Source: Cynocephalus volans (lineage: Eukaryota > Chordata > Mammalia > Dermoptera > Cynocephalidae). From it: 64,000 bases of DNA. Both the position numbers and the translations under genes were made by a program. The notes beneath the pieces are model-generated. The model was not told where the DNA came from. It did not search any database and saw nothing but the letters and a program-made list of their open reading frames with translations. This document shows, one piece after another, positions 12,221 through 24,535 of this stretch. The DNA is taken from NCBI RefSeq assembly GCF_027409185.1, contig NC_084474.1, positions 12,331,382 through 12,395,381 of the forward strand. The letters are read 5' to 3'. Every line of letters starts with the position of its first letter. Position 1 is the first letter of the stretch.

Positions 12221-12689
12221 GAAAAATCATATTGGTGGTAATATATTTTCTCCCACTCAGTTGGAGCAACTTAAGAGAAAATAAATGTAAAACTTTCAAA
12301 CTCTTAAAGTAAAAAAAAAAAAAAAGAAGAATTCTCATCTTCCCCTCAATAAACACGTTCTCTCGAATGGCAGTGACTGAGTCTCACATTTCCTCAGCAT
12401 TCCCACCTAGCACAGTGTTGGGCCTGTGAAGTCTGAGACAACACTGTCAGTTGACTGACAAGAAGGGTGAGGGAGCCAAAATAGGAAACTTGAAAAGTAA
12501 GATACAGAACAGAAGTAAAGAAGCTGTTACAACTAGGAACAGCAGCCAGGGATGCTCGGGGAAGAAACAGCAAGGCCCCAGGAGCAGATGTGGAAGAGTT
12601 TGTGAGAGGAAACAGACCATAGGCCAGAGAGCACATGACAGCCATGGGAGCTGCCAGCCATGGAAGGCTCAGCCTGTGCCCAGCACAAG
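12221..12689. other. non-coding sequence, no gene seen
   Basis: Contains an A-run (12311-12324) and no recognisable gene or repeat. Confidence 0.45.
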
Positions 12690-12860
12690 TGCAAAAGCTT
12701 CATGTGTTGTAACTCACTGAATCCTCACAGCAGTTCTATAAGACAGGTGAGTACGTCAAGGCACAGAAAGGTTAACCAGCCTGCATGACGTGAACAGCTA
12801 AGCAGTGTCAGAGCCACAATTCAAACCCAAGCATTCTGGCCCCGGCCTCTGCTCCTCATT
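12690..12860 (-). repeat. MIR-like ancient SINE
   Basis: The plus strand shows the reverse-complement MIR series: 'tcctcacagcagttctataa', then 'caaggcacagaaaggttaa' and 'cagagccacaattcaaaccc'. Diverged, no duplications. Confidence 0.7.
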
Positions 12861-13057
12861 AACAGGCTCTGCTATCTCTTGGGAAATAGTAAGGAGGAGA
12901 AGCTGTAGGTACCCAAACTAGTTTTCGGAGCAGTCTGATCACTGATAAAGTTCAAAACAAATATTAAAATATTTTACGACTCATCCGGCTACACTTGCAA
13001 GCACAGAGAATCAAATGCAGCTTGCTTTTCTTCATCCTCCTCACTAAGAGGTTGTGA

Positions 13058-13295
13058 AAACATGCACACGTGCTCACATACACACAACACACCACACAGC
13101 ACACCACACACACGCAATACACACAACACACTACGTACACAAACCACACAATACACACAACACACAATACACATCCCACCATACACACACAATACATACA
13201 AAAGACCACACCCACACACATATCACACACAACACTACACACACCACACATATACACACACCACACCACCATGCATGTACACACACTCACAGCAC
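13058..13295 (+). repeat. CA-rich imperfect microsatellite
   Basis: About 235 bp of interrupted CA/ACAC repeats with irregular T, G and CC interruptions. Long open frames on both strands here are artefacts of the dinucleotide composition. Confidence 0.9.
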
Positions 13296-14299
13296 TGCGT
13301 GATGCACAGGTGCTGCAGTGGGGTCCCACAGTGCATTCCCTGTACAAGGGGCAGCAGCTTACGGTGCTCCAGTCCCAGATGTGCAGCAGCCCAGCCCTGA
13401 GCTCCAGCCCTGGGGTGAGGCACCCATGCCCCCACCTCAGCTGCCACCCCCACTCTGCCCCAGGCAAACTCCTCAGGCCTGTACTCTGCCCCGAGGAGCC
13501 CGAGCACCAGAGCAGGTCCTGCTTAGTGTCTCACCCTGAGCTGGGCCACACTCCAGCCAAGTCTGCCCATCTGGCCAGGCGTGCGCACTTGCCCCTCTGT
13601 GAACCCTGGGGTTGGCACAGAGGGCCCTTCCCAGGCTTGTTTCCCATCGTCCTGTCACAAGCCTGCTGGGACCCCTTTCTTCCCCACCTTTGGGCACCAG
13701 CTCCCAGCTTGCCCTGCAGCTGAATTCACAAAGTTCCCAGGGTCTCAGTTTCGTGGACTGGGTTCACCTTAGAGGGGTTGCCTGACCACATCCACCCCAA
13801 ATGAGGTGGATGACGCTAGGGACATCAGACATGGGGCGGGTTCACACGGCTAGTAGAGACACGGAGTGACAAGAGCCCTCCTGTGCTGAACCTCGCCTCC
13901 TGGGGGGCAGGGCCAAGGTGTATGTCCCTGCTTGCCTCAGCCCACCTGACCAATTGCTCCCCAACCCCGCTTCCCTCTCCTTTCCTCCCTCCCATCTCTA
14001 GTATCCTTATGTTTGTGCCCTCCTTCTGAAAGTTCAACATATTACTGTGGTTTTCTCTCTCTCTTTCTCTTTCTGTCTGTCTGTCTCTCTCTCCCCGCTA
14101 CAGTTGCTCCCCTGGTTTCCCTGGAGTTCTCCTGGCTATCCTGCCTCTCCAGGAGACACTTTTCTGTTTCTTTCTTTGGTGCCCCTTTCCCTCCCTTACC
14201 CATAAGTGCTCACATTCCCCAGAATTTCATCCTAGGGGCTCTTCTTTCTCTTCTCCATTGTCTAATGCTCCTGGATTTGTCTAGACAGTTCCGTGTGTT
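13296..14299. other. GC-rich non-coding sequence
   Basis: GC-rich, pyrimidine-biased sequence with a CT-rich low-complexity patch (about 14053-14097). Overlapping frames occur on both strands at 13300-13720, but none has recognisable domains or a clear splice context. I cannot exclude an exon, but I see no positive support. Confidence 0.4.
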
Positions 14300-14410
14300 A
14301 GAATGACAGTTGACAGTTAGAATGTAACTGTCAGCAAGACACATGTACCCTAACTGCCTAGAGCAGTATGAGGCACAAAGGAGGGGCTTAGTATTTGTTA
14401 ACTAAATAAT
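14300..14410 (+). repeat. L2/MIR 3'-end-like fragment
   Basis: Carries a diverged 'gcctagagcagtatgaggca' block followed by a 'cttagtatttgttaactaaa' ending typical of L2/MIR 3' ends. Confidence 0.4.
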
Positions 14411-17400
14411 AACTCAAATACTTATCTCTCCATCTCAGACCTCTCTCAATGGATGGAGACCATACATCCTACCTCTGGCAGGCTTCTCAGCCCAGGGGAC
14501 CACAGCCACAAGGGGCAGCGGCTTCGTGAGCCTGCATTAAGACCTCTCAGCTTCCCTCAGTCTCAGCTGCAGCTTCAGTGACCAGTTCCCTGCACACCGA
14601 CGGCATCCCCCTCCCCGTTTCCAGTCCAAGCTGCAGAGTTCCTCTGCTTTTCTGCTCCAAGATTTCTCCAAAGCCTTCAAAGCAAGCCTGGGGGAGCCCA
14701 TGCCCCCAGGAAAAACTCTCAGTTCTAGGGTAAATGCCTTAACCTGGAACCTCTGGAGGGCTAATTCTGACAGGATACCAGGAAGATTGGACTTTAGTTG
14801 CCCTCAACAATAAAGCTTGATAATGAAGACTTTATTGAACTTAAAGCCTTCCCTTTCTCAGTCTCCCTGCCCCTCACTCCTTCTTTCCAGGATGGATTCC
14901 TGAGTTAAACTGAAGTGGATACAGAAAGCAGAAACTCCACTTGGGTTTCTGGAACTGGACCACTCTCTGGTCAGAAGGCAACAAGGCCCCTGACGCCAGC
15001 AGTCAGTGGGTCTGTCCCACTGTGGGTGACAACTCTCAGCATTCTGCAGCACCACAGTGATTGGGAGTCTCACCTGACAGAATTGGTGGGGAGGAGCAGG
15101 TGGAAAGGGAAGCATTGGTTCAGGCAGCTGCCGTAGCACTTGAGTGCTATGGGGTGATTGGATATGTCATGGAATTGACTGTCTTTTGCTACCTGCTTGA
15201 GGGTTGGGATTTGGGAGAGGCAACCTTAGAAATTAAGCAGACACCAAATAACTCAGTAATCAAGATAAAAAACATTTTAATATACTCTAATTCCTCAATT
15301 TCAAATTTTGAAATTTTGTTCATTCTGTTTATATTCATTTCAAATTTTAGAACATTGCATAGAAATATTATTTACCTTGGTTACTGAGTTTTTTGGCTCC
15401 CACAAAAATTCTATACCTGAGGTGAGGCTCCTCTATTGCCTTACCCTGACCCCAGCCCTGTCTAGCCTAGAGCCCTGAAGAAAGGCTCGAGTCCACCAAC
15501 TGTCAGTCACAGCACTCTGACAGCTACAAGGCCCCATGGCACCATCCAAAGAGACCTTTGCACCCTACAGTCCAAGGGTGGATCTTACTGAAAAGTGGAC
15601 TTAAGATTTGACCATAGGGTGGCAGAACTGCAAAGGAGAATAAACAAGCAGCATCCTATCTTAAAGTCGAGGACCTGACAAAGAAGGGATAGAACCTTCT
15701 TGGCATGGGGATATGTATCTATAGATCTTGAAGCCTCAGTTTCCCTGAAGCCTCCAGGTCAGCTGAGGCCATGCTTTTCCCTTGCTACATAAGAGGCCAG
15801 AGAACAGCCTCCCCTGCCGAGGGACACACAAAGACCTCACATGCAGCAGCTGTAAAATGATGCCTGCCTACCTCCTGTTCTCCTGACTACCTCCAAAATA
15901 GTAATGAGGGTCAGCTCTCAGCATCATAACCTGAGCAAACAGGAAATAGACACCTGACCAAGAAGTGCCAAATCTCACTAATTCCTACTTGGAGGATGAG
16001 GAGAGAAAGTAAGGCCTCTGGTCTTGTGGGTGTTAGAGGGATGGGGAGAATGAGGCTGCACAGAGAGAGTCGATTCACATAGGAGTGTTCTCTGTGGGTT
16101 CAGGATTTAATATTCTGGCAAAGATGGCTGGAGCTCGTCTTATGGAGCTGGTGGCATGGCTCCTTGAATCCCAGACCTTATGATGACCTACAGTGAACGA
16201 GATGGAGATGCCAGAGCTGCCTTCACAAAGTATTGGGAAAGGGAGAGAAGGTTCAAGAAAGAGAGCATGTTAGAATAGCTTTGTCATGAGATCACAAAAC
16301 CCACCCCCAGCAAAACAAGAGAGAAACTTCAAACTAAAAAGAAATTTCATCACAAGGTTCAGATTTGGAAAGTAACATTGCCACTTACTAACTTTGAGTA
16401 GTTTCAAATTTTAGTCTATTTTCTATTACTCTCTATTTTCAAAGGCAAGGAATAAGAACAGAGAACCTTTTATTAGCAAAAGCATCAAAACTCGGCTCTG
16501 TGCTTTCGAATATTTGACCGCTAGAGGTTACAAAATTATTTAAATTTTATTATATGAAAATTAACCTCAATTACTCTGATGTGACTAAATAGAAATGAAA
16601 GAATAATAGTTTTACTTAGAAACACTCTGTAAATCTGATATTTGTGGCTGGCCAGGTCCAATTATTGGAACGAGCTTAATGTGCCAATGGAGAGGCTGTT
16701 TGTGCACATTTTAAAAAATATTACTCCACATGACCCAAAAAAGGAGTTTTTTTAAGAAAGTAAGATATGACTTCATTCTCCCTTTAATGTGAATGTCTGT
16801 ATGCTTCTCAAAATCTGAAAATCAGAAGTTTTCTGTCTGTAAAATTATTATGTACAACTGCCCAGGTTAATTTTATTATAAATGACTAATGAATATTTTA
16901 GGAATTGGTTTACTTAGACGGGTTTCCTGTTAAACTCTGTAGAACCTATTATGCCCTCAACAAGGAATCTAATAAAACAATACCTAAATTCTACACTGTT
17001 TTTTCCAATATATTTCAACTTTTAGTGAAATTATTTCTGACAAGTTGAGAACAGATTGATGGTCAATGAGACACAAAAAGATTTTAAGATAGAAAGGGGA
17101 GAAACTGCCTCCTGAGGTAGGAGGCATACAAGACTTATCTCAGGGTTGTGTACATCATGGAGAAGAGTGATATCCAAGAACTTGGAAAACCTCCTCGAAC
17201 AATGGTTTGCAAAAAAAAAAAAAAAAAAAAAGAAAGAAACATAGGTAACTGATTAGATCCCAACTGAGGAGCAAGGATTTTAAAAATTCAACAGACAAAA
17301 AAAAGACAAATTTGGCCACAAAAAGAAATGTACCGCATCAGTGCTTGGATTGTCACACCCAGACCTGGAGACTCCCAGTCTCAAGGTTTGCTGTCCATTT

Positions 17401-17843
17401 AGTCACGTGGCTGCCTCACGCATTCAACCCACACTCTGTGACATATACCCACGGTTTTACCCTGTGAACCTTAGGTGGCCTGAAATGCTAGGTCCTGGTC
17501 CTCTTGGTTAGGTGAGTACCAAAGATATAAAAATAAGTGCAGAGAAAATGAAGAAATTATTCAATCCTATAATACTGATGATTTTGTGTAAATTGTGTTT
17601 ATAGAGGTATAATTACACATTTTGTAGTCACTGGGCTCTTTGTTTAGACTGTTTAAGATACTTAAAAATGCTTAATAGAATTTGTTCTATTTGTAAACCT
17701 GATTAGATTTATAAAAATCTGCTACCTAGATTTGGTTTCTCAGATTAATATGTCTACTCTGTTGAAGTGTTTGAAGTTTAATCGAACATGTAGGTGGTAT
17801 TAAAGTTTAAGGAGTATATAACCACTGAATATTAATCAAAAAT
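14411..17843. other. non-coding sequence between L1-A and L1-B
   Basis: Mixed sequence without a supported gene. A 21-bp A run at 17211-17231 might be an old retroposon tail, but its upstream body was not recognised. Confidence 0.45.
17211..17231 (+). repeat. A homopolymer (21 bp)
   Basis: Uninterrupted A run followed by 'gaaagaaac'. Possibly the tail of an unrecognised retroposed sequence. Confidence 0.8.
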
Positions 17844-17852
17844 ATTAAGCAA
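17844..17852 (+). repeat. left target-site duplication of L1-B
   Basis: ATTAAGCAA, repeated at 24624-24632 immediately after the L1-B A-rich tail. Duplications of this kind are produced by target-primed reverse transcription. The match could extend leftward into A-rich sequence with one mismatch. Confidence 0.7.
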
Positions 17853-19370
17853 GTTTTCAAGATGGCGGCGGCTGCGGCGGCTGGCGCGGAGTAGCTGAGG
17901 TGGAAAAGGTGGCCACGGGGCCTCAGGCAGCCGGGAAACTTGTGGACCTTCCTCTCGCCATCTCTTAAGGGAGGACTGCTGCTGCTGACCGGTCGTGGGG
18001 GGGTGACCGCCAATTTGCCCCCGGCAGGAGAGGCTGCCTCATTTACAGGCAATAGCTTTGAAGTATGGAGCAGGAAAAGAACTGTTTCTTAGCTGCAAAA
18101 GCAAGGCTCGAAACAGGGAACACGGCGCCAGGGCTGCTGTGGATGCAGCCAGGATCCCGGAGGCCGGGGCCGCGCTGAAGGCGGCCAGCTGCCCTATTCA
18201 GGATTCGAGGTTTCAGGCCGGCATTAAAGAAGACTCCTGGGAGAGCCCGAGGCGGCAGCGGCCGAGAACTGGGAAAGGCGGCAAACCAGAGACAGAGAGC
18301 GAGCACCCGACCTGGCACAGCACTGTGAGTGATCCCTGGCACAGCTCTGTTCGGGGGGTGGATGCCCACGCGGCTCCCACCTGCACCACCAGGCCACTCA
18401 CCGCCCGGTGCTGCCTCCATTTTCCCAGGTGCGGGCAGCTCCGCCCTGCTCGGCCTTCACTGAGCACTCCCACTTGCTTGGCCTGGCGCCGGGCTTTCCG
18501 GAGCCTGCGGACCAGCCTCCGCTCCCACTTCCTCCGCGGTTCTCTGGCGGGGCTGGTGGCGGGGGGCGTCCCGGGCCAGTGTCGGGAGGGCAAGGAAGTA
18601 CGGGCGGGCCAACTGTCACTCCACCATACCCTGGACTCCGGCCCCACGTAAACTCCCTGTTACTGGGAGGCAGATACCATCTCTGCGACCACCAGTATGG
18701 AAAAAAGCCTAACGAATTTCTGGTTGGGAATAGTGTGGTAGGAGAGTTCCCAGGTCTGCTTGAACCTGCCGGAGACCAAGCTGCAGGTGGGCCCTAGACT
18801 CGGTTTATACTGGGAGGATACAAAGGTGAACAAGACCCGAGAAAGATCTACATAGTGCTACAAAGGCACCCAGAGAGACCGGTCGTCTGTGCCCAGCAGA
18901 AACCTGGTAGAATTCCTGGGCGAGGCGGTGCCGAGCAGGGTCTTGAAGGCCCAGCTGATAGACGAGGGGTGCAGAAGACACGCCCCAGCCCAGCACAGTG
19001 CGCACAGAGTGGGGAGACGTGCGGCCAGGGAGGCGGAGACTCGACAGAAACCACACAACCGGTGGGGTCGCCACTGAACGATCTAACAGCCTGGGCCAGA
19101 GCACACGGAACAGGGAGAAGTCCTGCACAGGAAGTGAAAGCTCAACAGAGATCACACACCCTGTGGTACGTGATCCACCAGCCCAGCAGAGTCCAAGCTG
19201 ACCAGAAAGGTGGCTCCCCAGAGAAGCCCAAGACCCGAGGCAACCACACACACAAGGCACTAGAGGCCAACTGAGCAGTCACAGAGGGAGCCATATGAAA
19301 TTGGCAACCACAGCAACATCCTAGTTAGTCATTAGTCTCAAACCGGTGGACTGTGAAACCCCCGGCCACA
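17853..19370 (+). promoter_or_regulatory. L1-B 5' UTR, GC-rich type promoter
   Basis: Starts with the YY1-like motif CAAGATGGCGGCGG (17858-17871), as expected for an L1 internal Pol II promoter. About 1.1 kb of GC- and CpG-rich sequence follows that is absent from L1-A but shared with L1-D. At about 18970 it joins a region homologous to a single L1-A monomer ('gtgcgcacagagtggggaga', then 'gaggcggagactcgacagaa'), and the last part before ORF1 is common to all three young elements. Promoter function is inferred from position and CpG richness. Confidence 0.75.
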
Positions 19371-20351
19371 ATGAATAAACACCAAAAAGAAGATACCCGA
19401 AAGACAAAAAATCAAGAAAGTACACCACCAAAAGTGAATAAATCTCAAACTCTAGATCCTATAGAACAAGAAGCCCTTGAAATGACTGACAAGGAATTTC
19501 GAGTGATAATTCTCAGGAAACTGAATGAGATACAAGAAAACTCAACTCGACATCATGATGAAATGAGAAAAAGTATACAGGATCTGAAAGAGGAAATGTA
19601 CAAGGAAATCAATGTCCTGAAAAAAAATGTAGCAGAACTTGCTGAACTGAAGAAGTTATTCAGCGAAATAAAAAACACAACGGAGAGTTTAACCAGCAGG
19701 CTTGTCGAAGTTGAAGAGAGAACCTCTGAACCTGAAGAGGGGCTGCTTGAAATAACACAAGCAGACAAAAAGAAAGAAAAAAGAATCAAGGACATAGAAG
19801 AAAATCTGAGAGACATATCAGACAACCATAAGCGATCAAATATCCGAGTCATGGGTATTCCAGAAGGGGAGGAAAATGGAGATTCCATTGAAAACATATT
19901 CAACAAAATAGTGGCAGAAAACTTCCCAGGTATAGGAAAAATCACAGATCTTCAGATCCAGGAAGCTCAACGATCTCCAAACGTATTCAACCCAAAAAGG
20001 CCTTCTCCAAGACATGTCATAGTCAAATTGGCAAAACTCAGAGACAAAGAGAGAATCTTAAAAGCAGCAAGAGAGAAGCGTCAAATCACCTATAAGGGAG
20101 CCCCAATCAGGTTAACATCAGACTTTTCATCACAAACCCTAAAAGCTAGAAAGGAATGGGATGATATTTTCAGAATACTAAAAGACAAAGATTGCCAGCC
20201 AAGAATACTCTACCCTGCAAGGCTATCCTTCCGAAATGAGGGGCAAATAGTATATTTCTCAGACAAACAAAAACTGCGGGAGTTCACTGCCACAAGACCA
20301 CCCTTACAAGAAATCCTCAAGGGAGTACTGGGTTTGGTTCCTGAAAAATAA
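19371..20351 (+). CDS. L1 ORF1 protein, intact
   Basis: Encodes a 326-aa L1 ORF1p, the RNA-binding chaperone that coats L1 RNA as a trimer in cytoplasmic particles. From the translation: a basic N-terminus rich in K/N/T; a Glu/Lys/Leu-rich coiled coil spanning roughly residues 60-150 with heptad-like spacing; an RRM core containing NIRVMGIPEGEENGD; and a C-terminal domain with RHVIVKLAKLRDKERILKAA and later QPRILYPARLSFRNEGQIVY. Human ORF1p is slightly longer (338 aa), so the length is normal. Start chosen at ATG 19371 (context cacaATGa); an upstream in-frame GTG at 19353 is not a plausible start. The same ATG is kept in L1-A (6965) and L1-D (51666). No stop interrupts it. Confidence 0.95.
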   Translation: MNKHQKEDTRKTKNQESTPPKVNKSQTLDPIEQEALEMTDKEFRVIILRKLNEIQENSTRHHDEMRKSIQDLKEEMYKEINVLKKNVAELAELKKLFSEIKNTTESLTSRLVEVEERTSEPEEGLLEITQADKKKEKRIKDIEENLRDISDNHKRSNIRVMGIPEGEENGDSIENIFNKIVAENFPGIGKITDLQIQEAQRSPNVFNPKRPSPRHVIVKLAKLRDKERILKAAREKRQITYKGAPIRLTSDFSSQTLKARKEWDDIFRILKDKDCQPRILYPARLSFRNEGQIVYFSDKQKLREFTATRPPLQEILKGVLGLVPEK

Positions 20352-20538
20352 CTACCACTGCCATAAAAACCCAAGAAAAATCTAAACCCGCTAGTATAAT
20401 AAAAATGGCATTCATGAAGAGAAAACAAGCTAACAAAAACACTATCTACAACCTAAGGAACCAACAAACACAGAAAACAAACAGTAAATCAGAAAGCAAG
20501 GAACAAAAGACACCTAAGACAACCAAACAACCAATAAA

Positions 20539-23500
20539 ATGCTAGGAATAAATCATCACCTTTCAATAACAACTCTTAATGTTAAAGGCTTAAATTCCCC
20601 AATCAAAAGACACAGACTGGCTGACTGGATCAAAAAGCAGGACCCAACTATATGCTGCCTACAAGAGACCCACCTCACCCATAAAGATTCACACAGACTA
20701 AGAGTGAAAGGATGGAAAAAGATTTACCATGCAAACAGAAAAGAAAAACGAGCTGGAGTGGCTATTCTTATATCTGACAAAATAGACTTTAAACTAAAAA
20801 CCATAAAAAGAGACAATGAGGGACACTACTTAATGATAAAAGGACTGATCCATCAAGAAGACATAACAATCATAAATATGTATGCACCCAATGTTGCAGC
20901 AGCCAGATTTATAAAACAAACTCTATTAGACCTAAAGAAGGAAATAGACACTAATACCATAATAGCAGGGGACCTGAACACCCCACTGTCAATATTAGAC
21001 AGATCATCTAGGCAAAGAATCAGTAGAGAAACACAAGATCTAAACAAGACTCTAGAACAATTGGAATTGGCAGATATCTACAGAACATTCCACCCAACAA
21101 CCTCAGAATATTCATTTTTCTCATCAGCACATGGATCATTCTCCAGGATAGATCACATATTAGGTCACAAATCAAGTCTCAATAAATTCAAAAAAATCGC
21201 AATTATCCCATGTATCTTCTCAGACCACAATGGATTAAAACTAGAAATTAATAACAAACAAAACTCTGGAAACTATACAAACACATGGAAATTAAACAGC
21301 ATTCTACTTAATGACATATGGGTCCAAGAAGAAATCAAGCAGGAAATCAAAAAATTTATTGAAACTAATGAAAACAATGATACATCATACCAAAACCTGT
21401 GGGATACTGCAAAAGCAGTATTGAGGGGAAAATTTATTGCATTAAATGCTCACCTCAGAAGAATGGAAAGATGGCAAGTGAACAACCTAACACTTCACCT
21501 TAAAGAACTAGAAAAACAAGAACAATCCAATCCTAGAGTTAGCAGACGGAAAGAAATGATTAAGATCAGAGCAGAACTGAATGAAATTGAAAACCAAAAA
21601 ACAATTCAAAAGATCAACGAATCAAAAAGTTGGTTTTTTGAAAAGATAAATAAAATTGACAAACCATTAGCATGGCTAACAAAAAAAAGAAGAGAGAAGA
21701 CTCAAATAACAAAAATTAGAAATGAAAAAGGTGATATTACAACTGATTCATCTGAAATACAAGGAATCATTCGAGACTACTATAAACAACTATACGCCAA
21801 CAAATTTGAAAATCTGGAGGAAATGGATAAATTTCTGGACACACACAAGCTCCCAAAACTGAACCGTGAAGACATAGAAAATTTGAACAGACCAATAACA
21901 ATAAAGGAGATTGAAGCTGTTATCAGAAGGCTCCCAACAAAGAAAAGCCCAGGACCAGATGGATTCACAGCAGAATTTTACCAAACATTCAAACAGGAAT
22001 TGACACCGATTCTTTACAAACTATTCCAAAAGACTGAAACAGACGCAAATCTCCCAAACTCATTCTATGAAGCAAACATCATCCTGATACCAAAACCAGG
22101 TAAAGATATAACCAAAAAAGAAAACTACAGGCTGATATCCTTGATGAATATAGATGCAAAAATCCTCACTAAAATACTAGCAAACAGAATACAGCAACAC
22201 ATACGTAAAATTATTCACCACGATCAAGTGGGATTCATCCCAGGGATGCAAGGTTGGTTCAACATACACAAATCAATAAATGTGATACACCATATTAATA
22301 AACTCAAACACAAGGACCATATGATCATATCTATAGATGCTGAAAAAGCATTTGATAAAGTTCAGCACTCATTCATGACAAAGACCCTCTATAAGTTAGG
22401 TATAGAGGGAAAGTATCTCAACATAATTAAAGCCATATATGCCAAACCCACAGCCAATATCATCCTGAATGGGGAAAAGCTAAAAGCTTTTCCTTTAAGA
22501 ACAGGAACTAGACAAGGATGCCCACTCTCACCACTCCTATTCAACATAGTGTTGGAAGTACTAGCCAGAGCAATCAGAGAAGAGAAGGAAATAAAGGGCA
22601 TTCAGATTGGAAAAGATGAAGTCAAACTGTCCCTGTTTGCAGATGACATGATCCTATATATCGAACAGCCTAAAACCTCTACAAAAAAACTGTTGGAATT
22701 GATAAATGATTTCAGCACAGTAGCAGGATACAAAATCAACACACCAAAATCAGTAGCATTTCTTTTCTCCAATAGTGAACATGCAGAAAGAGAAATCAAG
22801 AAAGCCTGCCCATTTACAATAGCCACCAAAAAAATAAAATACTTAGGAATTGAGTTAACGAAGGAGGTGAAAAATCTCTATAATGAGAACTACAAACCAC
22901 TGCTGAGAGAAATTAGAGAGGATACAAGAAGATGGAAAGATATTCCATGCTCTTGGATTGGAAGAATCAACATAGTGAAAATGTCCATACTACCCAAAGT
23001 GATATACAAATTCAACGCAATCCCCATCAAAATTCGAAAGACATTTTTCTCAGAAATGGAAAGAACTATCCAGACATTTATATGGAACAATAAAAGACCA
23101 TGCATAGCCAAAGCAATGCTGAGCAAAAAAAATAAAGCTGGAGGCATAACACTACCTGACTTTAAGCTACACTACAAAGCTATAATAACCAAAACAGTAT
23201 GGTACTGGCATAAAAACAGACACACTGACCAATGGAATAGAATAGAGAATCCAGAAATCAACCCACACACTTACTGTCAGCTGATCTTTGACAAAGGCAC
23301 CAAGCCTATTCAGTGGCGAAGGGACTGCCTCTTCAGCAAATGGTGCTGGGATAACTGGATATCCATATGCAGGAGAATGAAACTAGATCCATACCTCTCG
23401 CCGTATACTAAAATCAACTCAAAATGGATTAAGGATTTAAATATACACCCTGAAACAATAAAACTTCTTAAAGAAAACATAGGAGAAACACTTCAGGAAA

Positions 23501-24366
23501 TAGGACTGGGCACAGACTTCATGAATACGACCCCAAAAGCATGGGCAACCAAAGGAAAAATAAACAAATGGGATTATATCAAACTAAAAAGCTTCTGCAC
23601 AGCAAAAGAAACAATTAAAAGAGTTAAAAGACAACCAACAGAGTGGGAGAAAATATTTGCAAAATATATATCTGACAAAGGATTAATATCCAGAATATAT
23701 AAGGAACTCAAACAACTGTACAAGAAGAAAACAAGCAACCCAATTAAACAATGGGCAAAAGAGCTAAGTAGGCATTTCTCTAAGGAAGATATACAAATGG
23801 CCAACAGACATATGAAAAAATGCTCAACATCACTCAGCATCCGGGAAATGCAAATCAAAACCACATTGAGATACCATCTAACCCCAGTTAGGATGGCTAA
23901 AATCCAAAAGACTATGAACGATAAATGCTGGCGAGGCTGCGGAGAAAAAGGAACTCTCATACACTGTTGGTGGGACTGCAAAATGGTGCATCCTCTATGG
24001 AAAATGGTATGGAGGTTCCTCAAACAATTGCAGATAGATCTGCCATATGACCCAGCTATCCCACTGCTGGGAATATACCCAGAGGAATGGAAATCATCAA
24101 GTCGAAGGTATACCCGTTCCCCAATGTTCATTGCAGCACTCTTTACAATAGCCAAGAGTTGGAACCAGCCCAAATGCCCATCATCAGATGAGTGGATACG
24201 GAAAATGTGGTACATCTACACAATGGAATACTACTCAGCTATAAAAACGAATGAAATACTGCCATTTGCAACAACATGGATGGACCTTGAGAGAATTATA
24301 TTAAGTGAAACAAGTCAGGCACAGAAAGAGAAATACCACATGTTCTCACTTATTGGTGGGAGCTAA
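20539..24366 (+). CDS. L1 ORF2 endonuclease-reverse transcriptase, intact
   Basis: Encodes a 1275-aa ORF2p, the enzyme that nicks target DNA and reverse-transcribes L1 RNA at the nick. The N-terminal apurinic-type endonuclease keeps N14, E43 (CCLQETHL), D145 (AGDLNTPLS), D205 (RIDHILGH), D229 and H230 (SDHNG). The reverse transcriptase palm carries FADD at residues 700-703 and a [10 protein letters not shown] motif. The C-terminus has the conserved Cys motif [18 protein letters not shown] starting at C1130. The length equals that of human L1 ORF2p. The start at ATG 20539 (aaaATGc) matches the expected N-terminus and lies 187 bp after ORF1. ORF2 of L1 is translated at low level after ORF1 by an unconventional mechanism (established for human L1). 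No frame damage was seen. Confidence 0.96.
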   Translation: MLGINHHLSITTLNVKGLNSPIKRHRLADWIKKQDPTICCLQETHLTHKDSHRLRVKGWKKIYHANRKEKRAGVAILISDKIDFKLKTIKRDNEGHYLMIKGLIHQEDITIINMYAPNVAAARFIKQTLLDLKKEIDTNTIIAGDLNTPLSILDRSSRQRISRETQDLNKTLEQLELADIYRTFHPTTSEYSFFSSAHGSFSRIDHILGHKSSLNKFKKIAIIPCIFSDHNGLKLEINNKQNSGNYTNTWKLNSILLNDIWVQEEIKQEIKKFIETNENNDTSYQNLWDTAKAVLRGKFIALNAHLRRMERWQVNNLTLHLKELEKQEQSNPRVSRRKEMIKIRAELNEIENQKTIQKINESKSWFFEKINKIDKPLAWLTKKRREKTQITKIRNEKGDITTDSSEIQGIIRDYYKQLYANKFENLEEMDKFLDTHKLPKLNREDIENLNRPITIKEIEAVIRRLPTKKSPGPDGFTAEFYQTFKQELTPILYKLFQKTETDANLPNSFYEANIILIPKPGKDITKKENYRLISLMNIDAKILTKILANRIQQHIRKIIHHDQVGFIPGMQGWFNIHKSINVIHHINKLKHKDHMIISIDAEKAFDKVQHSFMTKTLYKLGIEGKYLNIIKAIYAKPTANIILNGEKLKAFPLRTGTRQGCPLSPLLFNIVLEVLARAIREEKEIKGIQIGKDEVKLSLFADDMILYIEQPKTSTKKLLELINDFSTVAGYKINTPKSVAFLFSNSEHAEREIKKACPFTIATKKIKYLGIELTKEVKNLYNENYKPLLREIREDTRRWKDIPCSWIGRINIVKMSILPKVIYKFNAIPIKIRKTFFSEMERTIQTFIWNNKRPCIAKAMLSKKNKAGGITLPDFKLHYKAIITKTVWYWHKNRHTDQWNRIENPEINPHTYCQLIFDKGTKPIQWRRDCLFSKWCWDNWISICRRMKLDPYLSPYTKINSKWIKDLNIHPETIKLLKENIGETLQEIGLGTDFMNTTPKAWATKGKINKWDYIKLKSFCTAKETIKRVKRQPTEWEKIFAKYISDKGLISRIYKELKQLYKKKTSNPIKQWAKELSRHFSKEDIQMANRHMKKCSTSLSIREMQIKTTLRYHLTPVRMAKIQKTMNDKCWRGCGEKGTLIHCWWDCKMVHPLWKMVWRFLKQLQIDLPYDPAIPLLGIYPEEWKSSSRRYTRSPMFIAALFTIAKSWNQPKCPSSDEWIRKMWYIYTMEYYSAIKTNEILPFATTWMDLERIILSETSQAQKEKYHMFSLIGGS

Positions 24367-24380
24367 AAATTAATATATAA

Positions 24381-24383
<3 letters not shown>

Positions 24384-24416
<33 letters not shown>

Positions 24417-24535
24417 CGGGGGGGGGGGAAGAAGATATAACAACCACAATTATTTGAAGTTGATATGACAAGCAAACAGAAAGGACATTGTTGCGGGGGA
24501 GGGGGGGAGGGAGAAGGGAGGGAGGTTTTGGTGAT
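24384..24535 (+). other. L1-B 3' UTR: (CA)15 plus G-rich polypurine tract
   Basis: Shortly after the ORF2 stop lies an uninterrupted CA repeat (24384-24413), then a run of about 11 G's, and at 24491-24530 a polypurine tract with G runs of three or more, which is a candidate G-quadruplex. The same layout occurs in L1-A, L1-D and the truncated copy at 37.6 kb. Confidence 0.85.

Noticed and set aside
13054..13400. Overlapping Thr/His/Cys/Val-rich frames on both strands
   Set aside because: Produced by the CA-rich repeat.
18058..18651. Open frame of ~197 codons in the L1-B 5' UTR, with a similar frame in L1-D from 50316
   Set aside because: It begins with TTG in both copies, not ATG, and the frame differs internally between copies. 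High identity between young copies is enough to explain it.
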